A DNA stretch of 64,000 bases from Clostridium estertheticum (GCF_011065935.2 NZ_JAAMNH020000001.1:4547001-4611000), one strand, 5' to 3'; positions 26,771 through 36,372 are shown, counted from the first letter of the stretch. Made by a program: numbers and translations. The notes: generated by a model from the sequence alone, not told the origin.

Positions 26771-26819
26771 CTGGTTTCTTAAACCTAAACATATCTGAAC
26801 ATTTAAGTTTAAAAACCAG
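26771..26819 (-). repeat. imperfect hairpin just upstream of glgA
   Basis: CTGGTTT / AAACCAG, then TTAAAC / GTTTAA with mismatches, then TAAA / TTTA form a long interrupted stem 8 bases before the glgA start. It may be the right-end hairpin of the IscB element, a leader control hairpin, or a small insertion that split the glgA ribosome binding site from its ATG. Confidence 0.5.
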
Positions 26820-26847
26820 TATTCACCTCACTTTCTATTTTTTTAAT

Positions 26848-28083
26848 TTATGAAAACCGTATACTATTTGGTCTTGAAATAAGGCTAAGACTTTTTAATC
26901 CGTATCTTTTAAGTACAATATCATCTTTAGTTGTCATGTTAAACTGTTTCTTAACTGGATACAATGCTGTGATATATCCAATATAACTTATGCCATTTCG
27001 CTTTGTATATTTAACATAATCTCTTAATTTAAATCCATCAATAATCGTATCTGTATCACCCTTTGATTTCTTACGTAAAGCTCTTATATACCAGTCTTTA
27101 ATGTTGATATCAGTAGCTTTAATTTCAGTGTCACAAACCACTAAAGCATCATTAGAATGACTTTTTTCTATATTCCAGTCTATTCTATGATTTGCAGTAT
27201 CAGCTCCTGTAGTCAAAGATATCGGTGCTATTTTTTCAAGTTCCACTTGCAGATATTTTTTACCTTGCATAACATGCATTGGATGTGTAAGACATAGATT
27301 CTTACCTTTAATCTTAGTTAAATATCCATCCATCATCAGCAACTCTTTGCCAAAAGTTTTCATGTGGCATTTTTCGCATAGAGTTACACCATTATAAATA
27401 CTATCTGCTCCACCACTATTTTTGGGTTTAGCGTGGTGCATTTGAAGTTTGGTGTTAGAATTACAGTCTACGCATTTAAAGCCATCTCTCATAAATACAG
27501 CTAATCTGATGTTATTGTCAAGTCTATTTGACTTTTGATACTGCCATTTGTATAGAGCTTTACCTTCAACCATAGACCTTATGTCTATAAGAACATCTTC
27601 AAGATATATAGCATCTATCTTAGTCCATTTTAACAGTTTATTTACAACCCTTAATATAGACTGTTTTTTTTGTAGTATAGTTGGAACAAGTCTATTCTTG
27701 CGTTTAGATGCGCTTCTGTTATTAAATCTCATTTTACGATACCTTTTATGGTATCTATGATACATTCTATAGCCCTTCCGTACAGTCATTTTTTTAGAAA
27801 CATCCTGCCTTAATTCTATAGTTCCTTTAAAAATTGTTCTAACTTTTGTTTTACATTTTTGAATTATTCCGAGCCCAACATTTTTACTTCCATCATCAAT
27901 TCCAAGATAATTTTTAACATCATCATTCTTGTCATCCTTAACTGTTTTTTGTAACTGTATTACCATTGGAAATTTATTAAGCATTTTAGCTTTATTTTTA
28001 CGAATAAGATAATATGCTTTATTTTTGTTGCAGGGACTTAATCTGTTGCCAGATAAGTCCACTACAAAAGAATATTCGACCAT
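26848..28083 (-). CDS. iscB: IscB RNA-guided nuclease (RuvC + HNH)
   Basis: 411 aa. The N-terminal PLMP-like domain (residues 1-55) contains RLSPCNKNKAYYLIRKNKA. RuvC-I YLGIDDGS has Asp63. An Arg-rich bridge helix spans about 102-131. RuvC-II AIYLEDV has Glu162. The HNH domain has Cys204/Cys207, His216-His217, Asn231, Cys236/Cys239 and His240. RuvC-III SHSNDALV has His309 and Asp312. The C-terminal domain (about 325-411) fits the short target-recognition region of IscB. All expected catalytic residues are present. Known IscBs use an omega RNA encoded just upstream to cut DNA and are relatives of the Cas9 ancestor. An AGGAGG site 10 bases before the ATG sets the start. It probably supports retention of its element; the host target is unknown. 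Confidence 0.93.
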   Translation of the reverse strand: MVEYSFVVDLSGNRLSPCNKNKAYYLIRKNKAKMLNKFPMVIQLQKTVKDDKNDDVKNYLGIDDGSKNVGLGIIQKCKTKVRTIFKGTIELRQDVSKKMTVRKGYRMYHRYHKRYRKMRFNNRSASKRKNRLVPTILQKKQSILRVVNKLLKWTKIDAIYLEDVLIDIRSMVEGKALYKWQYQKSNRLDNNIRLAVFMRDGFKCVDCNSNTKLQMHHAKPKNSGGADSIYNGVTLCEKCHMKTFGKELLMMDGYLTKIKGKNLCLTHPMHVMQGKKYLQVELEKIAPISLTTGADTANHRIDWNIEKSHSNDALVVCDTEIKATDINIKDWYIRALRKKSKGDTDTIIDGFKLRDYVKYTKRNGISYIGYITALYPVKKQFNMTTKDDIVLKRYGLKSLSLISRPNSIRFS

Positions 28084-28370
28084 CTCTAGTCATCCTCCTA
28101 GTGGGTATTTTTCTTCTTGCCAATGTCAAATGGTGGTGTATTGAGTTTTGATGTGTCTAACCATAACAATGCCTTAGGTTAGTTTCTTTCTAACTATCGT
28201 AGTGCTTCAGACTGAAGTACATCTAAAGGTACGTCTTTAACCGATCATCTAACGTAGTTCATCGTGCTATTTCCTTTTCAAAAAACTACACTCACTTAGG
28301 CTTGAAAGCAACATTCACTTCTTACAATTTGTATATTTTTGTTAAATATTGTTAGTATTTTGTAAGCAGT
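28084..28370 (-). ncRNA. candidate omega (HEARO) RNA of IscB
   Basis: About 290 bases upstream of iscB on the same strand hold no gene but many short complementary segments: CTAACC/GGTTAG (28157-28162 with 28177-28182), CTTC/GAAG (28205-28217), GTAC/GTAC (28217-28232), GTAGTT/AACTAC (28254-28259 with 28284-28289) and TTCAA/TTGAA (28277-28306). CTTACAA/TTGTAAG also flanks an AT-rich loop near 28324-28369. The position and size fit the HEARO/omega RNA known for IscB, with the guide at its 5' end (the higher coordinates). The exact 5' end and guide are not determined. Confidence 0.75.
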
Positions 28371-28398
28371 TTGGTAGCTCCTTTAGACACATTAAATT

Positions 28399-28445
28399 AA
28401 ATAAATAGTCAGCGCTGAAGTCCTTTCTAGCCTGGCTATTTATTT
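28399..28445 (-). repeat. hairpin between glgD and the IscB RNA region
   Basis: AAATAAATAGTCAG and CTGGCTATTTATTT form a 14-pair stem with one G-T pair and a 19-base loop. It starts 18 bases past the glgD stop. It could be the left-end hairpin of the element or an mRNA-processing or attenuation hairpin after glgD. There is no T-run after it on the minus strand. Confidence 0.6.
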
Positions 28446-28463
28446 AAAAGTGCCTTATCTTTA

Positions 28464-29576
28464 TTATTCCAATCTGGATTTTTTCTCTATAACAACTGGG
28501 AACTCTTCATCCCCTTTTAATACTGTGTTCTCATTTACAATAGTGTTTTTGTCAATTATAACATTAGTTAATTTACATCCTTGTTTGATTATACAATTTT
28601 CAAATATTATACAGTTTTTAAGTTCTGCACCGGCCTGAACTGTGACCCTTCTTGAAATTATACTATTCTCTATACTTCCTTTTAAAATACATCCATTGGA
28701 TATCAGTGCATTCTTAACTTTTGACCCATTAAAGTATTTAGTGGGCGCTCCATCTTTACTCTTTGTATATATTAATCCATTGTTAAAAAATAATTCCTTG
28801 GTTACTTTTCCATTTAGCATATCCATACTAGTTTTGTAATAATTTTTTATAGAATTAACACATTGAAGGTATCCTTTAAACTCAAATGCATTTACATTCA
28901 TTTCCGAAACGCTATTATAAATAGTTGCTTTTATTGAATTATGAGAACCTGTTTGAACGGCGTTGTTTATAATAGTTATAAGGGTACTTTTTTTCATTAT
29001 AAACATTTCCATGGATATATTGAGTTTGTCCTCTGCTCCAATGTTTTTCCCAATGCTCAAAACTTTATTTTCCTCATTAATATACAGTGTACTGCTATTT
29101 ATGTAATGCTTTTTCCCATTCACTGTTTTTTTGTATAATAAGGTTATATCACTACCTGATTCTTCGTGATACTTAGCAGCCTCATTGTAATCCATATTAC
29201 ATAACATATATGAAGAAGATATTATTACATAGTCTTGCTTTGTTCTATGAATATATTCCATATTATCACTTAATGCATCTATATCTCTTAATTGTGATCC
29301 GTCTGTTGAGAAATTAAACAAAAATAACCCGTTTATTTTCCTATCTAAATCCCAAGATTTACCTGAACCTAAATGATCCACCAGTGATCTAGTTTTTGTG
29401 TTAGCGAATATACCTATATTATGAATACCCGAATTAACCATATTTGAAAGTACAAAATCAATAATTCTGTATCTTCCGCCTATAGGTATAGATGCTATAG
29501 GCCTTGATTTTGTAAGACTTTTAATATTATCTTCATTCTCATTTAACATTAATATTCCTATATAGTTTTTAAGCAT
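28464..29576 (-). CDS. glgD: glucose-1-phosphate adenylyltransferase subunit GlgD
   Basis: 370 aa, similar to GlgC in fold (RPIASIPIGGRYRIIDFVLSNM) but lacking the GGxGxRL catalytic loop, which reads MLNENEDNIKSL here. This fits the non-catalytic partner found in Firmicutes. The C-terminal half is a left-handed beta-helix with repeated SNGCILKGSIENSII-type turns. It pairs with GlgC to make ADP-glucose. It lies 11 bases after glgC, and GGGGG precedes the ATG. Confidence 0.92.
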   Translation of the reverse strand: MLKNYIGILMLNENEDNIKSLTKSRPIASIPIGGRYRIIDFVLSNMVNSGIHNIGIFANTKTRSLVDHLGSGKSWDLDRKINGLFLFNFSTDGSQLRDIDALSDNMEYIHRTKQDYVIISSSYMLCNMDYNEAAKYHEESGSDITLLYKKTVNGKKHYINSSTLYINEENKVLSIGKNIGAEDKLNISMEMFIMKKSTLITIINNAVQTGSHNSIKATIYNSVSEMNVNAFEFKGYLQCVNSIKNYYKTSMDMLNGKVTKELFFNNGLIYTKSKDGAPTKYFNGSKVKNALISNGCILKGSIENSIISRRVTVQAGAELKNCIIFENCIIKQGCKLTNVIIDKNTIVNENTVLKGDEEFPVVIEKKSRLE

Positions 29577-29587
29577 ACTAGCACCCC

Positions 29588-30742
29588 CTATAATTTAGTT
29601 GAAATTTTCGAATCAACCTTAATGTCTTTTCCTTGTTCTATAACAATAATATCTTCTCCATTGCCAATATGTGAATTACGTCTTATGCAGACATCGCTTC
29701 CGATAATAGCTTTATCAATAACCACATTATTTCCTATTTTTGTATTTGGCAGAATAACTGAATTAGTTATCTTTGAATTTTTACCTACATGTACTCCTTG
29801 GAAAAGCACACAATTGTTTACCTCCCCAAAAACAGTGCAGCCCTCATTTACCATAGCATTACTAATACTCGCCTCAGGTCCAATATACTGTGGTGGCAGC
29901 ATAGGGTTAATGGTATATATTTTCCATTTAGTATCGTGTATATTCAAATCATTATCTTCAGAAAGCAAATCCATATTAGCTTCCCAAAAGCTTTCAATAG
30001 TACCAACATCTCTCCAATATCCTTTGAAAGGATAAGCATATAGCTTTTGATTGTTTTTTATCATTTTGGGTATTATATTTTTTCCAAAGTCATTATCAGA
30101 ATTTTTATCAAGGTTGTCCTCTTTTAAAAGTTGTTTTAGAACAGCCCAATTAAAAATATAAACTCCCATAGATGCTAAATTACTTTTTGGATTTTCTGGT
30201 TTTTCTTCAAATTCATAGATAGTGTCATCTTCCCGTGTGTTCATCATTCCAAATCTACTAGCTTCCTCCCTAGAAACTTCTAGTACAGCAATAGTAACAT
30301 CTGCAGCTTTTTCTTTGTGATAATCTAACATTTTGGAATAATCCATTTTATAAATATGGTCTCCTGATAAAATAAGCACATACTCTGGATCATAGCTATC
30401 AATGTAATTTGTATTTTGAAATATAGCATCCGCGGTACCATTGTACCAATTGCCTCCGTCTTCACTTTGGTAAGGGGCAAGCATGCTTACACCACCATTT
30501 CTTCTGTCTAAATCCCAAGGTGCACCTATGCCTATGTGAGAGTTTAGTGCCAATGGTTGGTATTGAGTAAGAACTCCTACGGTGTCTATATTAGAATTAG
30601 AACAATTACTCAGTGAAAAATCAATAATTCTATACTTTCCTCCAAAGGGAACTGCTGGCTTTGCTATTATCTTAGTTAATTGTTTTAGCCTGGAACCTTG
30701 ACCTCCTGCGAGTATCATAGCTATCATTTCTTTTTTTAACAT
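29588..30742 (-). CDS. glgC: glucose-1-phosphate adenylyltransferase GlgC
   Basis: Makes ADP-glucose for glycogen. 384 aa from the ATG at 30742 (AAAGGAG upstream; a longer frame lacks a binding site). The nucleotide loop ILAGGQGSRLKQLT lies at residues 9-22, with KPAVPFGGKYRIIDF, the YILSGDHIYKMDY-type sugar site and a C-terminal beta-helix. It is the first gene of glgC-glgD-glgA-glgP. A TATAAT on the minus strand at 30930-30935 with an AACGTTA/TAACGGTT partial palindrome beside it (30943-30959) may be its promoter and an operator. Confidence 0.95.
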   Translation of the reverse strand: MLKKEMIAMILAGGQGSRLKQLTKIIAKPAVPFGGKYRIIDFSLSNCSNSNIDTVGVLTQYQPLALNSHIGIGAPWDLDRRNGGVSMLAPYQSEDGGNWYNGTADAIFQNTNYIDSYDPEYVLILSGDHIYKMDYSKMLDYHKEKAADVTIAVLEVSREEASRFGMMNTREDDTIYEFEEKPENPKSNLASMGVYIFNWAVLKQLLKEDNLDKNSDNDFGKNIIPKMIKNNQKLYAYPFKGYWRDVGTIESFWEANMDLLSEDNDLNIHDTKWKIYTINPMLPPQYIGPEASISNAMVNEGCTVFGEVNNCVLFQGVHVGKNSKITNSVILPNTKIGNNVVIDKAIIGSDVCIRRNSHIGNGEDIIVIEQGKDIKVDSKISTKL

Positions 30743-31109
30743 GCTAGTTCTCTCCTTTCTAAACCGTAGTGTATGCTTAAATATATATTCGTTCACAACA
30801 AATAAAATTTGAAACCTATATCTAAAAAAATAAGCGTTCTACATACGTTAAATTTTTAGTAATGAAAATTTATTTTTTTTTCGTATCATTTGTTAGAATA
30901 TTTCTAATAATAATAATAATATATTTAAAATTATAACATATAAACGTTAAATAACGGTTAAAAAATTCGAAGTTTTTATTTATTCTGATTGTTTTGAATT
31001 AAATAAAAACTGAACATACTAATAGAGATTAAATTTCAAAAATTAGAGCTTATAGATTTTAATTTATAGGCTTTTTAGCAAACTTTTATTAGTGTAAGGA
31101 GAATAAACT

Positions 31110-33749
31110 ATGAAAACTCTAAATATATCATCTAGATTTAAATTTATAATACTACGTATGCGCACATTCCTTATATTAAAGTACAAAACTATTCTTAAAA
31201 TAGCATTTTCTATACTTATAGTCCTTTTAATTTATTTCGAAGGTAAAAGTGAATTATCAAACCTTAATTTAGCAGATTCCCTTTCCCTATTAAGAAGTTT
31301 CCAGCCTATAAAGCTTTTACTATTTTTCATTGCAGGCTCTCTGGCTGTAAGCTGTATGACCCTTTATGATTATTTTATAATCAAAAATTTAAAGTACAAA
31401 ATATCAATTTTAAAAACTTGGAGGATTTCTTGGATCTCCAATACCTTTAACAATTTTCTAGGCTTTGGTGGATTAACTGGTGCAGGCATTCGTACCATGC
31501 TTTATAAAGAAGAGAATGTGTCCAGCAAAGAATGTTTATTTATAAATGTTTTACTTGTTCCAGCAACTACAACTGGTCTATCAATACTTGCCTTACTTGG
31601 TATATTTAATATATTACCTATAAAACCAATTTTATCGGAGCATAAATGGTTTTCCATAGCTGTAATTGCTTTTGCCGTATACTTATTCATATACCTATTA
31701 TTATTTAAAATTAAATGGATAAGAGACAAGGTATTGCCTGTTGGCATATCTGTTGAATCTTCAGCACCACTAAGAATAAAATTAATTTTTGCTTCAATTT
31801 TAGAATGGGGTGGAGCTGGCTTTTTCCTTTGGTATATAAGTTCAAACTTTATAAGCAATATTAGCCCTCTACAAGTGTTTCCGATACTTACAGTAGCAGC
31901 TTCTGTAGGAATATTAAGTATGGTACCTGGAGGCCTGGGCTCCTTTGACTTAGTTACTATACTGGGTTTCCAATTAGTTGGTGCAACGCCAAGTGTTGCT
32001 CTTGCAATATTATTTATTTATCGTGTTTTCTATTATATAATACCTTGGATTTTGGGAGCTATAATGGCTGTCATTGGAATGATTACTAAAAATAAACAAG
32101 CTGATGTGGCAGTGCCTTCCCTATTAAATAAATTTCTTGATTTTCCCAGTGAAAATGTCTTTCTAAGTGATTTAGGAGTATGGGCGCTGTCTTTAATGGT
32201 ATTTGTCAGTGGTATTGTTTTATTATTTTCAGCAGCCTCACCAAGCATTACTGGTAGAGTTAAGCTACTAACAGATATTAGTGCCTTCCCTTTGATGCAT
32301 TTTTCGCACAGAATTTCCATTGCCATAGGCCTCATGCTCTTAGTGCTTTCCTGGAAAATCAAAGAAAGATTAAAAAGAGCTTTTAATTGGACCTTAGTTT
32401 TATTAATAATAGGCGCACTTGCCACCTTTATGAAAGGTTTAGACTTTGAGGAAGCTATATTCTTATTAATTATTGCCCTATTATTATGGTTATCAAAATC
32501 CCGTTATTATAGAGAAAGTGCACCTATTAAAAAAACAACTGTAGCACTGTATTTGCTTATAACCTCAGTTAGTATTTTTCTCTATGTGCTTCTTGGCAAC
32601 AGTATTCATGCTGATTTTATCAAATCTGACAAAGCTTTTTATATACTAACAGTACGTCCACGTACCTTTACTAAAAATGCAATCTTTGCCTTTATCCTCT
32701 GCTGGATATTTTTGTTCTTCCTGCTAAGTACAAGTTTTAATACAAAATTTAATAATAAACCAAAACAAGAGGACATTGAAAAACTAAAACAATTCCTTAA
32801 AAAATATAAGGGCAACTATCTTACACATCTTATATTTTTAAAAGATAAAAATCTTTATTGGGCTCAAAATGACAAAGTACTTCTTGCTTATGGGGATATT
32901 GGTAATAAATTAGTGGTGCTTGGTGATCCCATAGGTGATCCTTCACTATTTAAAAATGCCATTGAGGATTTTCAAATCTTTGCAGACAAATTTGGTCATA
33001 CCCCTGTGTTTTATCAGGTTAGTGAAAAGTATTTTAAGCACTATCATGAAAATGGATATTATTTCTTTAAGCTAGGTGAAGAAGCTGTAATTAACCTGGA
33101 GTCATTTAGTCTTGCGGGAGGTGGGCATAACCAATCTTTACGTTCTGCAAAAAATCGTCTAGAAAAAGAAAATTTTAAATTTGAAATGTTAAATCCACCA
33201 TTTTCTAGTGACATGATTTCTGAAATGAAACATATATCTGATATTTGGCTAGGAAAAAGAAAAGAGAAGGGTTTTTCACTAGGTTTTTTTAATGAAGATT
33301 ATATACAATCCTCCCCTGTAGGGGTCTTTAAAAATGATTATGGCATCATTGTAGCTTTTGCCACTATAATGCCCGCTTATGATGATGTTTCTATGTCTAT
33401 TGATTTAATGAGATTTGACCATAACGCTTGTCCAAATGGCACTATGGAAGCTCTTTTTATAAACCTAATTAACTGGTCAAAAGATCAAAATTTCAAGTAT
33501 TTTAATATTGGTATGGCTCCTCTTTCCAACGTAGGCCTTGCACCATTTGCACATGACCAAGAAAAATTAGCAAAGTTCGTTTATAGATTTGGTAACTATT
33601 GGTATAAATTTTCAGGACTCCGTAACTATAAAGAGAAATTTCATCCTGACTGGGAGCCTAGATATTTGGCTTATCCGAAATTTATTTCACTACCGACATT
33701 ATTAATAGAACTTACTGTTCTTATTTCCAAAAATGCAGAAGAGCTTTAG
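31110..33749 (+). CDS. mprF: phosphatidylglycerol lysyltransferase/flippase MprF
   Basis: 879 aa, a full-length bifunctional MprF. The N-terminal flippase half has about fourteen hydrophobic segments, including FLGFGGLTGAGIRTMLYKEE and VPGGLGSFDL. The C-terminal cytosolic synthase (DUF2156, about residues 545-860) has GDPIGDPS, NQSLRSAKNRLEKENF and NIGMAPLSNVG. Family role: transfers an amino acid (Lys or Ala) from tRNA to phosphatidylglycerol and flips it, lowering negative surface charge and sensitivity to cationic peptides. AAGGAG lies before the ATG. It is monocistronic. The 30743-31109 gap otherwise holds only AT-rich promoter-like sequence. Confidence 0.93.
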   Translation: MKTLNISSRFKFIILRMRTFLILKYKTILKIAFSILIVLLIYFEGKSELSNLNLADSLSLLRSFQPIKLLLFFIAGSLAVSCMTLYDYFIIKNLKYKISILKTWRISWISNTFNNFLGFGGLTGAGIRTMLYKEENVSSKECLFINVLLVPATTTGLSILALLGIFNILPIKPILSEHKWFSIAVIAFAVYLFIYLLLFKIKWIRDKVLPVGISVESSAPLRIKLIFASILEWGGAGFFLWYISSNFISNISPLQVFPILTVAASVGILSMVPGGLGSFDLVTILGFQLVGATPSVALAILFIYRVFYYIIPWILGAIMAVIGMITKNKQADVAVPSLLNKFLDFPSENVFLSDLGVWALSLMVFVSGIVLLFSAASPSITGRVKLLTDISAFPLMHFSHRISIAIGLMLLVLSWKIKERLKRAFNWTLVLLIIGALATFMKGLDFEEAIFLLIIALLLWLSKSRYYRESAPIKKTTVALYLLITSVSIFLYVLLGNSIHADFIKSDKAFYILTVRPRTFTKNAIFAFILCWIFLFFLLSTSFNTKFNNKPKQEDIEKLKQFLKKYKGNYLTHLIFLKDKNLYWAQNDKVLLAYGDIGNKLVVLGDPIGDPSLFKNAIEDFQIFADKFGHTPVFYQVSEKYFKHYHENGYYFFKLGEEAVINLESFSLAGGGHNQSLRSAKNRLEKENFKFEMLNPPFSSDMISEMKHISDIWLGKRKEKGFSLGFFNEDYIQSSPVGVFKNDYGIIVAFATIMPAYDDVSMSIDLMRFDHNACPNGTMEALFINLINWSKDQNFKYFNIGMAPLSNVGLAPFAHDQEKLAKFVYRFGNYWYKFSGLRNYKEKFHPDWEPRYLAYPKFISLPTLLIELTVLISKNAEEL

Positions 33750-33837
33750 CCGTAGAATAATTAATTTATTTCTTATATCAATAAATTACTTGAGAATAGG
33801 GGTGTTAATCCCTCCTTGTGCAGGAATTATTGGAGCT

Positions 33838-33876
33838 AAAAAAAGCTAATAAGAATAATTCTTATTAGCTTTTTCC
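33838..33876. terminator. bidirectional terminator between mprF and MocR gene
   Basis: A near-perfect palindrome, AAAAAGCTAATAAGAA and its complement, with T-runs both ways. It overlaps the stop codon of the convergent MocR-type gene. Confidence 0.9.
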
Positions 33877-35331
33877 TGTTTTTTCTTTTATTCTAGTACA
33901 TTTCTCTGCTTCTTCTCCAATTATCCTTATACCTTTTTCTATATCTTCCGCGGATAACCTGGAAAACCCCAATCTTATAGTATCATCTCCACTATCATCA
34001 ATATAAAATATATCTCCTGGAGCAAATATAACCTCTCGCGTGTAACATCTTTCTAATAACTCTCTTGCATTAATTCCATCTAATTTTACAAATATATAAA
34101 GTCCACCATCACCTAATATATATTTATGTGGTATATGCACTTTAGACAATCTTGTGATTAACTCATACTTTTCTTTATATATGTTTCTTGCTTTTTTTAC
34201 ATATCTTTCAAAGCTCCCACTCTTCATATATTCATATAAAATTGCTTGATCTAGTGATGAGGTGTGAATGTTTCTACTTCTCTTTACACATTCGAGTATA
34301 TCTATGAGTTTTTCATCAGCAAAGATCCACCCTATTCTTATTCCTGGAAACAGGATTTTTGATAAACTTCCTATATAAATCACTGAGTTTTCCTCACCAC
34401 TAATGGATACTATAGGAGCAATATGTGTGCCTAAATGTTGAAGTTCCTCGTTAAATCCATCTTCAATTATTGGTATGCCCTTCCCTTTTAATAATTTATA
34501 GATATCTTCTCTTTTTTTATAAGGCATCACCATTCCAGTAGGATTATGATAAGATGGAACTAGATAAGCAGCCTTTATGTCACAACTCTTAAGTGCTTCT
34601 TTTAATTTATTTGTGCTTATGCCTTCCTTATCAACCTCAATGCCAATTATATCTAACTCATGAAGCTTCATTAACTTTATGGCTGTATTGTGGGTAGGGT
34701 TCTCACATATTATTTTGTCTCCACTTTCAGTAATTGAAGATAAAACTATATCAAAGCCTTCTGTAAACCCATTAGTTATTAATATGCTTTTATTAGTTGT
34801 GTTAACCCCCTTTTGCCTCATATACTCCAGCAGAAAATTAATTAATGGTTTATATCCCATTGCATAACCGTAATTAAGTATTTTCCCACCTTCAATTGAA
34901 ATTGTGTTTAGGAAAGCTCTTTTAAATTCTTCAACATCAAATAAACTTTCATCCGGTGCTATAGTTTTAAAAGAAATCATACCCTTTTTATATAATTTTT
35001 CATGATTCATAATATCTAATTTTTCAGCATAACTGGCATAACTACTAATATTATTTTCCCATTTCATATTCCATTCATTATTTTTATTTATAGCTATCTT
35101 AGAGACAAAGGTGCCCATGCCGTCTACAGTGTAGGTCAAATTATAATCGCAAAGAAGTTCATAGGCTCTCATTATAGTAGTTCGACTTCGCTTCATAAGC
35201 GACGCCATTTCTCTTGTTGAAGGTAGCTTGCTTCCAGGGGGAAGCATGCCATCTTCAATCATTTCTTTCATATAATTGTAAATCTGAATGTAAATAGTCT
35301 CATGTTTGTTAAACTTTATATCAAAAAACAT
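33865..35331 (-). CDS. MocR/PdxR-family regulator (GntR HTH + aminotransferase fold)
   Basis: 488 aa. The N-terminal GntR winged helix (about residues 8-75) has GSKLPSTREMASLMKRSRTTIMRAYELL. It is followed by a fold-type I aminotransferase-like domain with SYHNPTGMVMPYKKR and the PLP-lysine region GSLSKILFPGIRIGW. Such proteins regulate PLP synthesis, GABA use or transport, depending on the branch; the branch is not assigned here. The start at 35331 follows GGAAGG; an ATG five codons earlier lacks a site. It is followed by ddl only across an upstream gap, so the regulated gene is unclear. Confidence 0.88.
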   Translation of the reverse strand: MFFDIKFNKHETIYIQIYNYMKEMIEDGMLPPGSKLPSTREMASLMKRSRTTIMRAYELLCDYNLTYTVDGMGTFVSKIAINKNNEWNMKWENNISSYASYAEKLDIMNHEKLYKKGMISFKTIAPDESLFDVEEFKRAFLNTISIEGGKILNYGYAMGYKPLINFLLEYMRQKGVNTTNKSILITNGFTEGFDIVLSSITESGDKIICENPTHNTAIKLMKLHELDIIGIEVDKEGISTNKLKEALKSCDIKAAYLVPSYHNPTGMVMPYKKREDIYKLLKGKGIPIIEDGFNEELQHLGTHIAPIVSISGEENSVIYIGSLSKILFPGIRIGWIFADEKLIDILECVKRSRNIHTSSLDQAILYEYMKSGSFERYVKKARNIYKEKYELITRLSKVHIPHKYILGDGGLYIFVKLDGINARELLERCYTREVIFAPGDIFYIDDSGDDTIRLGFSRLSAEDIEKGIRIIGEEAEKCTRIKEKTGKS

Positions 35332-35413
35332 TGGTGCACCTTCCATCTACAAAAATAAAACTTAGTTACTTAAAAGTATAGGAGAATAATAAGACTATTA
35401 TTATTAAATAATA

Positions 35414-36310
35414 TTATTCAATCAGAGAATACTGAATTATTTTATCTAAAAGCTGACTAAAATTTAGTCCATAGGCATTAGCACTTTTAGGAAAAAGGCT
35501 ATTTTCAGTCATCCCTGGGAGAGTATTTATCTCCAGCACGTATACTTCTTCATCCTTTATTATCATATCAATTCTAGCATACACCTTTAGCTTAAATGTA
35601 TTCCAGCATTTCAAAGATATTTGTTCAACTTTCTCTCTTATGGCTATAGGCAGTTCAATAATTTTTTCTTCTGCACCACCATTATCATATTTTGAGCTAT
35701 AATTAAAGAATTCTGACTTAGGATTTATAGAGATTACGGGAAGCACCTCCCCGTTTAATATTGGGCAGGTTATTTCTTCACCTTTTATATATTCTTCAAT
35801 TACAATTTCATTATCATACTTTAAAGCTTCACAAACCCCGTCTTTAACTTCCTCTCTAGAATATGCTATTATAGTTCCAATGCTTGAGCCTCCACTATTA
35901 GGTTTTACAATTATCGGGTATCCTATATTATCTATTATACTATAATCTATTTTATTTTCATCTTTTACTATTATCCACTTTGGAGTTTTTATTCCTTCAG
36001 ATGCAAACAATTTTTTACTTAAATTTTTATCCATGCATAAGGCACTAGCTAAAACGCCACAACCTGAATAAGGTACTCCTAAACTTTCTAGTATGGCTTG
36101 AATTCTTCCATCCTCACCAAATTTTCCATGAAGTGCAATAAATACAAACTGTATTGATTTAACACTATCTATAAAGTCATATTTATTATTTATTAGAATA
36201 GGGACAATCTCATATTTATCTTTATTTAAGTTTTCAATAATCTGCTTTCCCGTGTTTACCGATACTTCCTTTTCTGCTGATATTCCACCCATTATAACTC
36301 CTACTTGCAT
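35414..36310 (-). CDS. ddl: D-alanine--D-alanine ligase
   Basis: An ATP-grasp ligase of peptidoglycan synthesis, 298 aa, short-form Ddl. It has VGVIMGGISAEKEVSVNTG at the start, ALHGKFGEDGRIQ, KPNSGGSSIGT and the C-terminal LEINTLPGMTENSLFPKSA metal/substrate loop. It stands as its own unit behind a hairpin at 36373-36407. Confidence 0.95.
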   Translation of the reverse strand: MQVGVIMGGISAEKEVSVNTGKQIIENLNKDKYEIVPILINNKYDFIDSVKSIQFVFIALHGKFGEDGRIQAILESLGVPYSGCGVLASALCMDKNLSKKLFASEGIKTPKWIIVKDENKIDYSIIDNIGYPIIVKPNSGGSSIGTIIAYSREEVKDGVCEALKYDNEIVIEEYIKGEEITCPILNGEVLPVISINPKSEFFNYSSKYDNGGAEEKIIELPIAIREKVEQISLKCWNTFKLKVYARIDMIIKDEEVYVLEINTLPGMTENSLFPKSANAYGLNFSQLLDKIIQYSLIE

Positions 36311-36372
36311 ACACTCACCCCTAAATTTATTTTCTTAATATTATTGTATGGGATGTATGCTATTAAAGTAAG

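Larger units (their letters stand above)
26771..28445 (-). mobile_element. IscB (IS200/IS605-type, transposase-less) insertion in glg operon
   Basis: IscB genes belong to IS200/IS605-superfamily elements, many of which lack TnpA and move with help in trans. Here iscB, its upstream structured RNA region and terminal hairpins (26771-26819 and 28399-28445) sit between glgD and glgA, which are normally adjacent. The outer limits are not defined by direct repeats, as expected for this family, so these boundaries are provisional. No IS605-type TnpA is in the window; the RAYT at 9644 is a different branch. Confidence 0.55.

Noticed and set aside
9644..28083. The RAYT as the transposase partner of the IscB element
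   Set aside because: RAYTs are a separate Y1 branch acting on REP hairpins, the two loci are 16 kb apart, and the IscB element ends do not resemble the REP core.
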